From the NCBI GenBank assembly GCA_016218765.1, contig JACRCZ010000137.1, forward strand, positions 1 through 51,037: 51,037 bases of DNA, in the 5' to 3' direction. Position 1 is the first letter of the stretch, and each line of letters begins with the position of its first letter. The position numbers and the translations under genes are program-made. Positions 1 through 8,506 of the stretch are shown piece by piece. The DNA comes from Deltaproteobacteria bacterium (lineage in GTDB: Bacteria; Myxococcota_A; Polyangia; DRWM01; JAAZOP01). The notes below the pieces were generated by a model, which was not told where the DNA came from, made no database searches, and saw nothing but the letters and a program-made list of their open reading frames with translations.

Positions 1-324
1 CCTGAAGGGCGCGGTGCGGTTGCCGAAGGCGGGCCGCGATTCGTGCCGGCCGCTCCGTCGCCGTACGCGCCGCCCGTCGTGCCGCCGGTCGAGCCGGCGG
101 CCGCGCCGCCGGTCGCACCACCCGCGCCGTCCATCGCACCACTGGTGCCTCCGGTCCCGCCACTGCCGTCGTTTGCCCCGGCGCTCGAGTCGTCCGTGGC
201 GCCATCGCCTTTTGCGCCGCGGCCGGCTCCGAGTGAAGGGCCGCCGGGATTCCCGCCGCGGCCGGTTTCGCCGCGGGACGGAACGCCGCCGTCGGGGACG
301 CCGCCCGCGGGAGGCACGCCGTGA
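1..324 (+). CDS. C-terminal part of a Pro/Ala-rich protein (left edge, partial)
   Basis: The frame is open from the left edge of the window to a TGA at 322-324, so only about 107 C-terminal codons are visible. The product is almost entirely proline, alanine, serine and valine, with no recognisable domain, and looks like a flexible or periplasmic tail. Codon third positions are strongly G/C, as in the neighbouring genes. Its stop overlaps the GTG start of the next gene, so it is very probably the preceding cistron of the Bat operon. In such operons that position is often held by a DUF58 or DUF4381 protein, but nothing visible here proves either. The first bases resemble half of the palindromic repeat seen at 44991-45006. 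Confidence 0.6.
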   Translation, partial: PEGRGAVAEGGPRFVPAAPSPYAPPVVPPVEPAAAPPVAPPAPSIAPLVPPVPPLPSFAPALESSVAPSPFAPRPAPSEGPPGFPPRPVSPRDGTPPSGTPPAGGTP

Positions 325-1445
325 ACCGCAGGATGATCCTGCGCCTGCTGCCGCTGGCGGGCTTCGTACTGCTCGCCGCGGGGCTCGTCGCCGTCCCGCT
401 GTGGCTGGACCGGGACCGCGTGCGCGAGCTGGGGGAGAGCTGGCGCCTGCGCTGGCCCTGGGCGCTGCTGGGGCTGCTCGTCCCCGCCGCGATCCTGGCG
501 CTCGGGTTGTGGACCCGGCGGCGCCAGACGACGCGCTGGCGGTTCCCGCTGGCGCTGCTGGCCGCGGAGGGTCCGGTCTCGTGGCGCGTGCGGCTGCGTC
601 ACGCGCCGGTGGCCCTGCGTGCCGCGGGCCTGGGGCTGTGCATCGTGGCGCTCGCGCGCCCGCAGGGCTCGCAGGAGCTGTGGGAGACCAGCTCCGAGGG
701 GATCGACATCGTCCTGGCGCTGGACATGTCCGGCTCGATGCAGGAACCGGACATGTTCCCCAACCGCTTCTCGGTGGAGAAGGACGTCGTGCGCTCGTTC
801 ATCGGGCAGCGCAAGAACGACCGGGTCGGGGTGGTGGTCTTCGGCTCGGAGGCCTACCCGCTCTGTCCGCTCACGTCGGACCACACGCTGCTCGACCAGA
901 TGCTCGCGGAGCTGGAGCTCGAGCACATGCCGGAGACGATGCAGAACACGGCGATCGGGGACGCGCTGGCGAGCGCGCTGGCGCGGCTGGACAAGAGCGA
1001 CGCGGCCTCGCGGGTCATCGTGCTGGTGACCGACGGGATGGACAACGAGAGCGACATCGACCCGCTGGACGCGGCGGCGGAGGCGAAGACGCAGGGGGTC
1101 CGCGTCTACACGGTGCTCCTGGGAGTACAGGGCCAGGTGCTGGTGCCGCAGGCGGTGGACCTGCTGGGCAACCCGATCCGGCTGGGGGCGCCGCAGCAGT
1201 TCCCGACCGATCCGCAGCTCCTGAAGGACATCGCGCAGAAGACGGACGGGGCGTTCTTCGAGGCGGCGCAGCGCACGGAGCTGGAAAAGGCGTTCCACAG
1301 CATCCTGAACGCGCTCGAGAAGACGGAGCGGACGAGCCGGGTGGAGTTGGCGGACGAGCGGTTCGAGTTCTTCCTGTGGCTGGCGGCGGCGGTGTTCGGC
1401 CTGGAGTTCCTGCTGCGCCACCTGTGGCTGCGGGAGCTGGCCTGA
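321..1445 (+). CDS. batA: BatA-like membrane protein with von Willebrand factor A domain
   Basis: This 374-residue protein has two N-terminal membrane segments (about residues 8-28 and 47-64), a third around 98-112, a VWA domain (about 127-320) and a C-terminal membrane helix (about 350-366). The metal-ion-dependent adhesion site is intact: DMSGS at 135-139, Thr210 and TDG at 237-239. Bat proteins form an envelope complex tied to oxidative stress tolerance in several bacteria; the molecular role is not settled. The GTG start lies 6 nt after a GGAGG and overlaps the upstream stop; the TGA overlaps the ATG of batB. It is the first of five coupled bat genes. BatA rather than BatB is assigned by gene order and size. 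Confidence 0.9.
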   Translation: MNRRMILRLLPLAGFVLLAAGLVAVPLWLDRDRVRELGESWRLRWPWALLGLLVPAAILALGLWTRRRQTTRWRFPLALLAAEGPVSWRVRLRHAPVALRAAGLGLCIVALARPQGSQELWETSSEGIDIVLALDMSGSMQEPDMFPNRFSVEKDVVRSFIGQRKNDRVGVVVFGSEAYPLCPLTSDHTLLDQMLAELELEHMPETMQNTAIGDALASALARLDKSDAASRVIVLVTDGMDNESDIDPLDAAAEAKTQGVRVYTVLLGVQGQVLVPQAVDLLGNPIRLGAPQQFPTDPQLLKDIAQKTDGAFFEAAQRTELEKAFHSILNALEKTERTSRVELADERFEFFLWLAAAVFGLEFLLRHLWLRELA

Positions 1446-2617
1446 TGCGCATCGGTCACGACCACCTCTGGCTGTGGGTCGTCCTGGCCGTGGTGCTGGC
1501 CGTGGCGGCCGGGACGCTGGTGGCCGGCTATTTCGAGCGGCGGCGGCGCTTGCGCCGGCTCGGCTCGGTCCGGGCGCTGGGTGCGTCGCTGCGCTCCCGC
1601 GCCCCCGGCCTGCGGACGATCAAGGGCGCGTTGTTCCTGCTCGGCCTGGGCGGGTTCCTCTTCGCGCTGCTGAGGCCGCAGCACGGCGGCCGCGAGCAGC
1701 TCATCCGCCAGTACGGCCTCGACGTCGTCGTCGCGGTGGACTTCTCCAAGAGCATGCTGGCGGAGGACGTGGCGCCGAGCCGCATCGGGCGGGTGCGCAT
1801 CGAGATCGCGCGGCTGTTGCGCGAGCTGGAGGGCAACCGGGTGGGCGCGGTCGCCTTCGCCGGCGACGCCATCGCGTTCCCAATCTCCACGGACGTCTCG
1901 CTGGTCAACACGTTCTTCCGCAACTTCGATCCCGCGACGCTGGAGCCGCCGGGGACGGCCATCGGCCGCGCGATCCGCAAGAGCCAGCTCCTGCTGGACG
2001 AGGTCAACAAGCCGGTCGAGGGTGCGGCCGGGACCGCCAAGCCCAAGGACGACCGGGCGCGGATCATCATCGTCTTCACCGACGGCGAGGACCAGGAGGG
2101 GGATCCGGTCGCCGCGGCGCGGCGTGCGGAGGAGGAAACGGGCGCGCGCGTCTTCGTGGTCCAGGTCGGCGAGCTGGGCGGAACGACGATCCCGATCAAG
2201 GACCCGCTCACGGGCGAGATCACGCTCCACCACACGCGCTCGGGCGAGGTGGCGACGACCGAGATCACGCCGCAGATGGAGGACAAGCTCCAGGAGGTCG
2301 CCTCCTCCCGCACGGCTTCCGCACCGGACTCGACGGACCGCTACTACCGGCGGCTGGGCGCGGAGGGCTCCGTGGCCGACGCGATCGAGGCGGACATCCG
2401 CAAGCTGCGGAGGAGCGAGATGGAGGCGCGCAAGGTCACGCTCTACGATGAGCTATACTGGGTCGCCCTGCTGCCGGCCGCCGCGCTCTTCGCGGCCGAA
2501 GCGCTGCTCCCCGCCGGGTGGGAGAGCCGGCGGCGGAGAAGAGGGGAACCCGGGAACAGGCAACAGGCAACGGGCAACGGGCAACGGGCAACGGGCAACG
2601 GGGATGAGAAGCGATAG
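1445..2617 (+). CDS. batB: BatB-like membrane protein with von Willebrand factor A domain
   Basis: This 390-residue paralog of the upstream protein has membrane segments at about 9-29 and 60-76, a VWA domain (about 91-340) and a C-terminal helix (about 344-362). The MIDAS motif is complete: DFSKS at 99-103, Thr171 and TDGED at 212-216. The ATG overlaps the preceding TGA, the usual coupling in this operon. The last ~20 residues (RQQATGNGQRATGNG and flanks) are encoded by a CAACGGG heptamer array that elsewhere in the window is intergenic. The native C terminus therefore seems to have been extended by repeat sequence, and this same array holds the start of the next gene. Confidence 0.9.
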   Translation: MRIGHDHLWLWVVLAVVLAVAAGTLVAGYFERRRRLRRLGSVRALGASLRSRAPGLRTIKGALFLLGLGGFLFALLRPQHGGREQLIRQYGLDVVVAVDFSKSMLAEDVAPSRIGRVRIEIARLLRELEGNRVGAVAFAGDAIAFPISTDVSLVNTFFRNFDPATLEPPGTAIGRAIRKSQLLLDEVNKPVEGAAGTAKPKDDRARIIIVFTDGEDQEGDPVAAARRAEEETGARVFVVQVGELGGTTIPIKDPLTGEITLHHTRSGEVATTEITPQMEDKLQEVASSRTASAPDSTDRYYRRLGAEGSVADAIEADIRKLRRSEMEARKVTLYDELYWVALLPAAALFAAEALLPAGWESRRRRRGEPGNRQQATGNGQRATGNGDEKR

Positions 2618-3719
2618 AACCATGGCACCCTTGGCCTTCTTCGTCGCCCTGCTCCTTTGGGCCCCGGGGGCGGTGGCGTGGGATCCGTTCTGGTCCGAGG
2701 ATCCGGCGGTGGAGCGCGGCAACGAGCGTTTCCTGGCGCAGGCGCCGCGGGACGCGATCGACGCCTACCGTTCGGCGCCGATGAGCCAGCGACCGGAGGT
2801 GCAGTACGACATCGGGTTGGCCGCGCTGGCGCTGGCCCAGAGCGCGACGAGCGCGACGCCGCCCGCGGCGCCGCCGGAGGCCGCCGAGGGCGAGACGAGC
2901 GCGGCGCCGCCCGCGACCCCCACGGACGATCTCTCGCTCTGCCTGGCGGGCACGCGTCCGGCGTGCCTGCGTCTCGCCGCCGCGTCCTTCGCCCGCGCCA
3001 CGGCATCCCGGGACAATCCCGGCCTGCGCGCCAACGCCTTCCACAGCCTGGGCAACGTCTACCTCCTGCAGGCCGACGACGTGGAGCCCCCGGAGCCGCC
3101 GGCCATCCCCGACCTGTCGGACAAGGAGTGCCAGGACGTCCAGACCGCGCTCCAGGCGCTGCAGCAGGTCATCGATTCCTTCGCCGACGCGGCGGCCCCG
3201 CTGGACAAGGCGGTCGACCAGTTCCGCTCGGCGCTGATCGAGCGACCCGGCGACCAGGACTCCTCGTGGAACCTCGCGCTTTCCGTTCGGCGACGTCGCG
3301 AGCTGGACGATCGCAAGGAGGCCCTGCTGGCCCAGAAGGCCGCGCTCGAATCGCTGGCCGCCGAGAAGTGCAAGGACCAGAACCAGGATCAGGATCAGAA
3401 CCAGGATCAGGACCAGAACCAGGATCAGGACCGGCAGGAGCAGCAGGAACAGCAGCCCGAGGAACAGCAGCCCGACGAGCAGCAGCCCGAGGAACAGCAG
3501 CAGAGCGAGGAGGAGCGGCAGCGGGAGGAGGAGCAGCGCCGGCAGCAGCAGCAGCAGCAGAACGGCGAGCAGCAGGACATCCAGCAGCAGCTCCAGAATC
3601 TGCGCGACCAGGAGGAGCTGTTCCAGCAGATGCGGCAGCGCGAGGAAGCGGAGCAGGAGCCGCAGCAGCCGTTCCTGGTCCCGCGGCAGGATCGGCAGGC
3701 GCCGGAGAGGGATTGGTGA
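2604..3719 (+). CDS. batC: BatC-like exported TPR protein with Gln/Glu-rich tail
   Basis: About 371 residues (365 if the second ATG at 2622 is used). A signal peptide ends near the AVAW motif. A helical TPR-like region follows, with an Ala/Pro-rich insert, covering about residues 30-250. The last third is extremely rich in Gln, Asp and Glu (QDQDQN, EEQQPDEQQ, QQQQQQ), typical of BatC-type proteins that link VWA proteins to the rest of the complex. The gene overlaps the end of batB and its TGA overlaps the GTG of batD. The tail is encoded by an 18-nt minisatellite at about 3368-3435, so its length may vary between strains. The start choice between 2604 and 2622 is uncertain because the heptamer array replaces a normal leader. 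Confidence 0.8.
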   Translation: MRSDRTMAPLAFFVALLLWAPGAVAWDPFWSEDPAVERGNERFLAQAPRDAIDAYRSAPMSQRPEVQYDIGLAALALAQSATSATPPAAPPEAAEGETSAAPPATPTDDLSLCLAGTRPACLRLAAASFARATASRDNPGLRANAFHSLGNVYLLQADDVEPPEPPAIPDLSDKECQDVQTALQALQQVIDSFADAAAPLDKAVDQFRSALIERPGDQDSSWNLALSVRRRRELDDRKEALLAQKAALESLAAEKCKDQNQDQDQNQDQDQNQDQDRQEQQEQQPEEQQPDEQQPEEQQQSEEERQREEEQRRQQQQQQNGEQQDIQQQLQNLRDQEELFQQMRQREEAEQEPQQPFLVPRQDRQAPERDW

Positions 3720-5680
3720 GCGAGGCGAGGCGGGCGGGTCTCAGCGTGGGACGTGGAGGGGCCGCCGCCGGCGGAGGGGTGTTCTGTGTGCTGCTGGCGG
3801 CGTGGCTGGTACCGACCGCGGCGCGGGCCCAGGTCTCGGTCACGATTCGTCCGGTGCGCACCGCCGTCACGGTGGGCGAGTACCTGCGGGTCGACGTCGA
3901 GATCAGCTCCTCCGCCGGGATGCCGGACGCGATTGGCGAGCTGCCGGCTCCCGGATTCGTGCAGGCCGGCATCCAGACCTCGCAGTCGATGCAGTTCAGC
4001 TTCGGGCTCGGCGGCGGCGGCCAGCAGCAGGTGACGCTGGTGCGTTCCTACACGCTGCAGGCGGCGCAGCCCGGCCTGCAGACGATCGGGCCGGTGCAGG
4101 TGCAGCTCGGCAGCCGGGTCTTCGCCTCGGGTTCGGTGAAGGTGCAGGTCGGGCCCGGCAGCGGCAACGCCGCGGGGCCGGGGGCGCCGGTTCCGGCCAA
4201 TCCGCCGGTCGCGCCGGAGCCGCAGGCCGAGGAGGTCCCGTTGTCGGCGTGCCGGCGCCCGGACGGCTCGCCGATCCCGACGGCGGGGGCCGACGGCGAG
4301 GTGATCTGCCTGCTCGTCCAGCCGGACGTGTTCCTGGTGCTCGAGGCTTCGGACGGGCGGGTCTACCTGGGCGAGCCGTTGCGGATGCGGCTTCGGGCGT
4401 TCATCGAGACGGACATGATCGGGTTCTCGGCGGGGCAGCTTTTCGCGCAGCTCATCCGCAAGGAGCCCTCGATGGAGGGCTTCCTGCGCACGAACCTGGA
4501 GCCGCCGCAGATCGAGGTCGAGACGCAGTTCGTGCAGGGCCGTTCGTACCTGTGGACGACGATCCGGGACAAGCTCCTGTATCCCACGCGGATCGGGCGC
4601 CTGACGATCGGGCCGGCGGAGGCGGTCGTGACGCTGCGCGATTTCTGGCGCGAGCGGGACATCCGGCGCGGGACGGCGGCGCTGCCGATCGAGGTCCTGG
4701 CGCTGCCGGCGGCGGGGAAGCCGGACGACTTCAGCCCGAACAACGTCGGCGCGCGCCTGGCGCTGGCCGTCCACGCGTCGCCGGCCACGGTGCGCGCGGG
4801 GGAAACGATCGAGGTGACGCTGGCGCTGACGGGGGAAGGGAACCTGGCGGGGTTCCGCATCGAGCCGCCGCGCCTCGCGGGCGCGACGGTGATCAAGTCG
4901 TCGGACCGGCCGGTCGAGCCGACGCAGGACGACCTGACGGCGCAGCGCACCGTGACGTTCCTGGTGACGCCGTCGGCGGCGGGCGAGCTGGACCTGTCGG
5001 GCTTCGGCGTGTCGTACTTCGACTTCGCGCAGGAGCGGTACGCGCGCGCGAAGGGCGAGCCGCTGCGGGTGGCGGTGCTGCCGGCGGCGCCCGGGGCGGC
5101 CTCGGCCGGTGCGTCGCCGGAGGCGGCGCCGGTCGCTCCCGCGGGGCCGGCGGCTTCGATCCGGCCGTGGAGCGATCTGGGGCGTCCGGGGGCGCCGCTT
5201 TCCGGGCGCTGGTGGTTCTGGGTCCTCCTCCTCCTCCCGCCCGTGTCGCTCGGGGGCTTGTACGCGGGAACGGCGGCGGCGCAGGCGCTCCGGACGCGGC
5301 GCGGGGTGCTGCGTCCGTCGGACGTGCTGCGGCGCAGCCGGGCGGTGCTGCGGCGCGTGGCGCGGGGCCGGGGTCCGGGCGACGCGGCGGCGCAGCTCGG
5401 CGCGATCGAGTCGGCGCTGTTCGACTTCCTGGAGGCGCGGGTGGGCGAACCGTTGCGCGGGTTCGCCACCTCGGAGCTGCACCGGCGCCTTTCGGTCGCC
5501 GGATTCCCCGACACGACCCTGGCGCGGCTGGTCGCGACGCTGGACACCTGCGCCTTCGGGCGTTTCGCGCCCTCGCAGAGCCGGCAGCAGGGCGCCGCCG
5601 ACGCGGCGCGCGGGGCGCTGGAGGTCCTGGAGGACCTGGATCGCGCGAAGCTGCCGAAGGCGACGGAGGCGAAGACGTGA
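3716..5680 (+). CDS. batD: BatD-like oxygen tolerance protein
   Basis: A 654-residue exported protein. An N-terminal hydrophobic signal ends near ARAQ (about residue 40). Several beta-sandwich segments follow, beginning VSVTIRPVRTAVTVGEYL, the usual opening of the BatD ectodomain. A single membrane helix (WWFWVLLLLPPVSLGG, about 500-520) separates this from a cytoplasmic helical tail ending in a region with conserved EVLEDLD-type helices. The GTG start overlaps the TGA of batC, and its own TGA overlaps the GTG of the next gene. Length and layout agree with the BatD family. It is thought to act as an envelope partner of BatA and BatB. Confidence 0.88.
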   Translation: MSEARRAGLSVGRGGAAAGGGVFCVLLAAWLVPTAARAQVSVTIRPVRTAVTVGEYLRVDVEISSSAGMPDAIGELPAPGFVQAGIQTSQSMQFSFGLGGGGQQQVTLVRSYTLQAAQPGLQTIGPVQVQLGSRVFASGSVKVQVGPGSGNAAGPGAPVPANPPVAPEPQAEEVPLSACRRPDGSPIPTAGADGEVICLLVQPDVFLVLEASDGRVYLGEPLRMRLRAFIETDMIGFSAGQLFAQLIRKEPSMEGFLRTNLEPPQIEVETQFVQGRSYLWTTIRDKLLYPTRIGRLTIGPAEAVVTLRDFWRERDIRRGTAALPIEVLALPAAGKPDDFSPNNVGARLALAVHASPATVRAGETIEVTLALTGEGNLAGFRIEPPRLAGATVIKSSDRPVEPTQDDLTAQRTVTFLVTPSAAGELDLSGFGVSYFDFAQERYARAKGEPLRVAVLPAAPGAASAGASPEAAPVAPAGPAASIRPWSDLGRPGAPLSGRWWFWVLLLLPPVSLGGLYAGTAAAQALRTRRGVLRPSDVLRRSRAVLRRVARGRGPGDAAAQLGAIESALFDFLEARVGEPLRGFATSELHRRLSVAGFPDTTLARLVATLDTCAFGRFAPSQSRQQGAADAARGALEVLEDLDRAKLPKATEAKT

Positions 5681-6477
5681 AGGCCGTCCTCCTGATCCTC
5701 GCCGTGGGGCTCGCCGCGCCGCGGCCGGCCGCGGCGCAGGAGTCGGTGGACGACACGTTCCGCAAGGCGACGGAAGCGCTGGCGGCGGGCCGAACCGACG
5801 AGGCTTTGGCGGGGTACCACCGGCTCGTGGGGCTGGGGTTCGAGAGTCCGAACCTGCTGTACGACCTCGCGGTCGCGTACCGCCGCGCGGACCAGCCGGG
5901 ACGCGCCATCCTGGCGCTCGAGCGGCTGCTGGTGCTGGATCCCGGCGACGCCGACGCGCGGGGCTTTCTCGACGCGATCCGGACCGAGCTGGGCAAGGCG
6001 CGGCGGCGGGGCGAGGGAACGGCGGGGATCTTCCCGCGTCGCGGGTTCCTCCACGCGGCGGCGGCGCGGGTGCGCGAGCGGGACATCGCGCTGGTGACGG
6101 TGTTCCTGTCGGCGTTGACCTTCGGCCTGTTGTGGGTGCGGCGCTTCTCGCGCCGCGAGGCGCTGCGGCTGGGGCTGGGCATCGCCGCTCCGGTCGCCGC
6201 GGCGTTGCTGGTCGCGGCCGGCATCCTCCTGTGGGCCAAGAGCGCGCTGCAGCCGGGTTCCGCGGAGGCCGTCGTCGTCTCGACGACGGGCGCGGCGCTG
6301 CACGAGGGTCCGACGAACGGCTCGCCGGAGACGATCCGCCTGCTCGAGGGCGACGTCGTCCGCGTCGTCTCGCACGCGGGCGAGTGGACCGAGGTCGTGG
6401 ACGAAGCCGGCCGCCGGGGGTGGGTCGCGCCGGGCAACGTGGGAGAGATCCACGGACCGTACGTGGTGGAGCGGTAG
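5677..6477 (+). CDS. batE: BatE-like TPR and SH3-domain membrane protein
   Basis: A 266-residue protein with a signal peptide (cleavage near AAAQ), TPR-like helices at about 25-110, two membrane helices (about 139-155 and 168-190) and a C-terminal bacterial SH3 domain (about 200-262, with LHEGPTNGSPETIRLLEGD and GRRGWVAPGNV). This matches BatE, the last Bat operon gene, which binds cell wall or partner proteins through its SH3 fold. The GTG start overlaps the batD stop. The TAG stop and last residues (VER) are formed by a GAGCGGTA octamer array that continues to about 6524; the acyltransferase gene ending at 42239 finishes the same way. Confidence 0.83.
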   Translation: MKAVLLILAVGLAAPRPAAAQESVDDTFRKATEALAAGRTDEALAGYHRLVGLGFESPNLLYDLAVAYRRADQPGRAILALERLLVLDPGDADARGFLDAIRTELGKARRRGEGTAGIFPRRGFLHAAAARVRERDIALVTVFLSALTFGLLWVRRFSRREALRLGLGIAAPVAAALLVAAGILLWAKSALQPGSAEAVVVSTTGAALHEGPTNGSPETIRLLEGDVVRVVSHAGEWTEVVDEAGRRGWVAPGNVGEIHGPYVVER

Positions 6478-6524
6478 CGGGAAGCGAGCGGTGGAGCGGT
6501 AGAGCGGTAGAGCGGTAGTGCGGG
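6466..6524. repeat. GAGCGGTA octamer array (family O1)
   Basis: Units of GAGCGGTA repeat with an 8-nt period across the end of the batE-like gene and into the gap before the convergent lipoprotein gene. Imperfect units (GAGCGGTG, GTGCGG) flank the perfect ones. The TAG in the unit supplies the batE stop codon. A second copy lies at 42211-42252. Confidence 0.85.
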
Positions 6525-6539
6525 GGGGGGCCGGACGAC

Positions 6540-7862
6540 CTACTCGCAGATCACGGAGCCGAGGTACATGCGGCCGCGTTCGGTCGGGGGGTCGCCGACG
6601 GCGTAGGCGTACCAGAACTCGCCGCCGGCGCCGCGGGCGAGGGTCGGGTCGCGGGCGATGTGCTTCTCGATGGGCAGCGGGAGGGGCGATCCGTCGAGGC
6701 TGCCGTCGGCGTGGTAGCGGGCGACGCGCAGGCCGGACTCGCCGCCGCGGTCCGGGTCGTCCTGGTACGACCAGGCGAGCACGAAGCCGTGGGGGGAAGG
6801 CGCGACGGCGAAGGAGCGGCGCGGCTGGTTCACTTCCGGATTGGACGCCAGCGCCCGCTCGACGACGGTGGAGTCGGCGACGGGCCCGGCGAGGCCTTGC
6901 GGTCCGATGCGCGCGAAGGCGATGTTCGACGTCGAGTTGAACTCGGTCCGGCCGCGCCACAGGAGGACCAGATCCTGGTCCACCGGCACGGCGGCCAGCT
7001 CGAACGAGTCGGGGATATGCGACGGATCGCTGACCAGCCAATCGTCCAGGACGGCGGGCGGGGAGACGCCGACGCGGGCCAGCCGCACCTGGCGCTGGGT
7101 CTTGGCGAACCGGCCGAGATAGGCGATGGCGGCGCCGTCGCCCCAGGTCACGATCTGGTGGTCCAGCACGACGTCGGTCTCCGCGGAGATCGGAACGGGG
7201 GGCGAGACCTGGAGGCCGTGCACCGCGGCGAAGTACAACGGATGCGCCTCCGGGAAGGTACGGGTACGCCAGGTGAGCAGCAGGGCAGGGCCCAGGGCCG
7301 CCACGCGTGCGTCCTTGGACTCGACCGCGGTGCGGCCCGTCGTGCGCCACGGGCCGGTCTGGACGGTCTCCGTGAGACGCGAGGCGTCCCAGTGGACCTC
7401 GCCGGCCGCGTCGACCATTCCGACGTAGACCTCGGGTACCAGGTCCTTCGGCTCGCCCCAGGAGAAGACGAACGAGGTGCCGTCCCAGGCGGCGCTGGTG
7501 GGGTCGCGGGCGGCGCCGTCGCCGAGGTCCACGATCGGGCCGTGGGGCCGGCCTTCGACGAAGCGCTGGAAGGCGAGGACGGAGCGGCGGCCTTCGTCGC
7601 GGATGTAGGCCAGCCCGACGACGCCGGGGCCCCAGGCGAGGGACGGCGAGGCGGCGCCGGCGTCCTGCGGCGAGACGGCTTGGGCCGGATGCCCCTCGCG
7701 GCAGGCGGGGGGTGGCGGAGGAGGGACGTCGTGCACGGCGGCGCTGATGCGTTCCAGCTCGCGCAGGGCGGCGGCGACGTCATCGATTCCGTCGTGCGAC
7801 GGGCGCCCCTTGGAGCAGGCGCAGAGGGCGAGGACGATGCACAGGCCCCGGCGCGTCACCAT
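6540..7862 (-). CDS. Predicted lipoprotein, propeller-like
   Basis: A 440-residue protein with a short signal peptide and a plausible lipobox (LCAC, Cys around residue 16). A Pro-rich linker follows, then repeated beta-rich segments such as FVFSWGEP, VLAWSYQD and LLLTWRTR. These resemble the repeating strands of secreted beta-propellers and also the C-terminal half of the lipoprotein at 18879-20567. No catalytic motif is visible. It lies 14 nt downstream of carD on the same strand and may be co-transcribed. It converges on the Bat operon. No function can be assigned. Confidence 0.75.
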   Translation of the reverse strand: MVTRRGLCIVLALCACSKGRPSHDGIDDVAAALRELERISAAVHDVPPPPPPACREGHPAQAVSPQDAGAASPSLAWGPGVVGLAYIRDEGRRSVLAFQRFVEGRPHGPIVDLGDGAARDPTSAAWDGTSFVFSWGEPKDLVPEVYVGMVDAAGEVHWDASRLTETVQTGPWRTTGRTAVESKDARVAALGPALLLTWRTRTFPEAHPLYFAAVHGLQVSPPVPISAETDVVLDHQIVTWGDGAAIAYLGRFAKTQRQVRLARVGVSPPAVLDDWLVSDPSHIPDSFELAAVPVDQDLVLLWRGRTEFNSTSNIAFARIGPQGLAGPVADSTVVERALASNPEVNQPRRSFAVAPSPHGFVLAWSYQDDPDRGGESGLRVARYHADGSLDGSPLPLPIEKHIARDPTLARGAGGEFWYAYAVGDPPTERGRMYLGSVICE

Positions 7863-7876
7863 GCCGGCTCCCTCCC

Positions 7877-8374
<498 letters not shown>

Positions 8375-8476
8375 CTGCAAGTCTCCTCGGCGCCCGGTCT
8401 CCCGCGGACCGCCGCTGCCATCCTTCATCAGGTCCGGCGGATTAGGACTCCGCGAGCAGACCCGGCGTGCGCGGAC

Positions 8477-8506
8477 AATATAGCCGCGATCACCCCCGGA
8501 GGTCAA
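8477..8506 (-). promoter_or_regulatory. Sigma70-type promoter of carD
   Basis: On the minus strand TTGACC (8501-8506) and TATATT (8477-8482) are separated by 18 nt; CTATAT gives a 17-nt alternative. This is one of the best consensus matches in the window. The TGA stop codon of the anti-sigma gene lies inside the -35 hexamer, so the promoter begins exactly where the upstream coding region ends. Confidence 0.65.

Noticed and set aside
2657..5680. Long open frames of several hundred codons antisense or out of frame to the Bat genes and others
   Set aside because: They are Arg/Ala/Gly-rich shadows caused by high GC content and lack domains. The frames with VWA, BatD, FG-GAP or enzyme motifs are the real genes.
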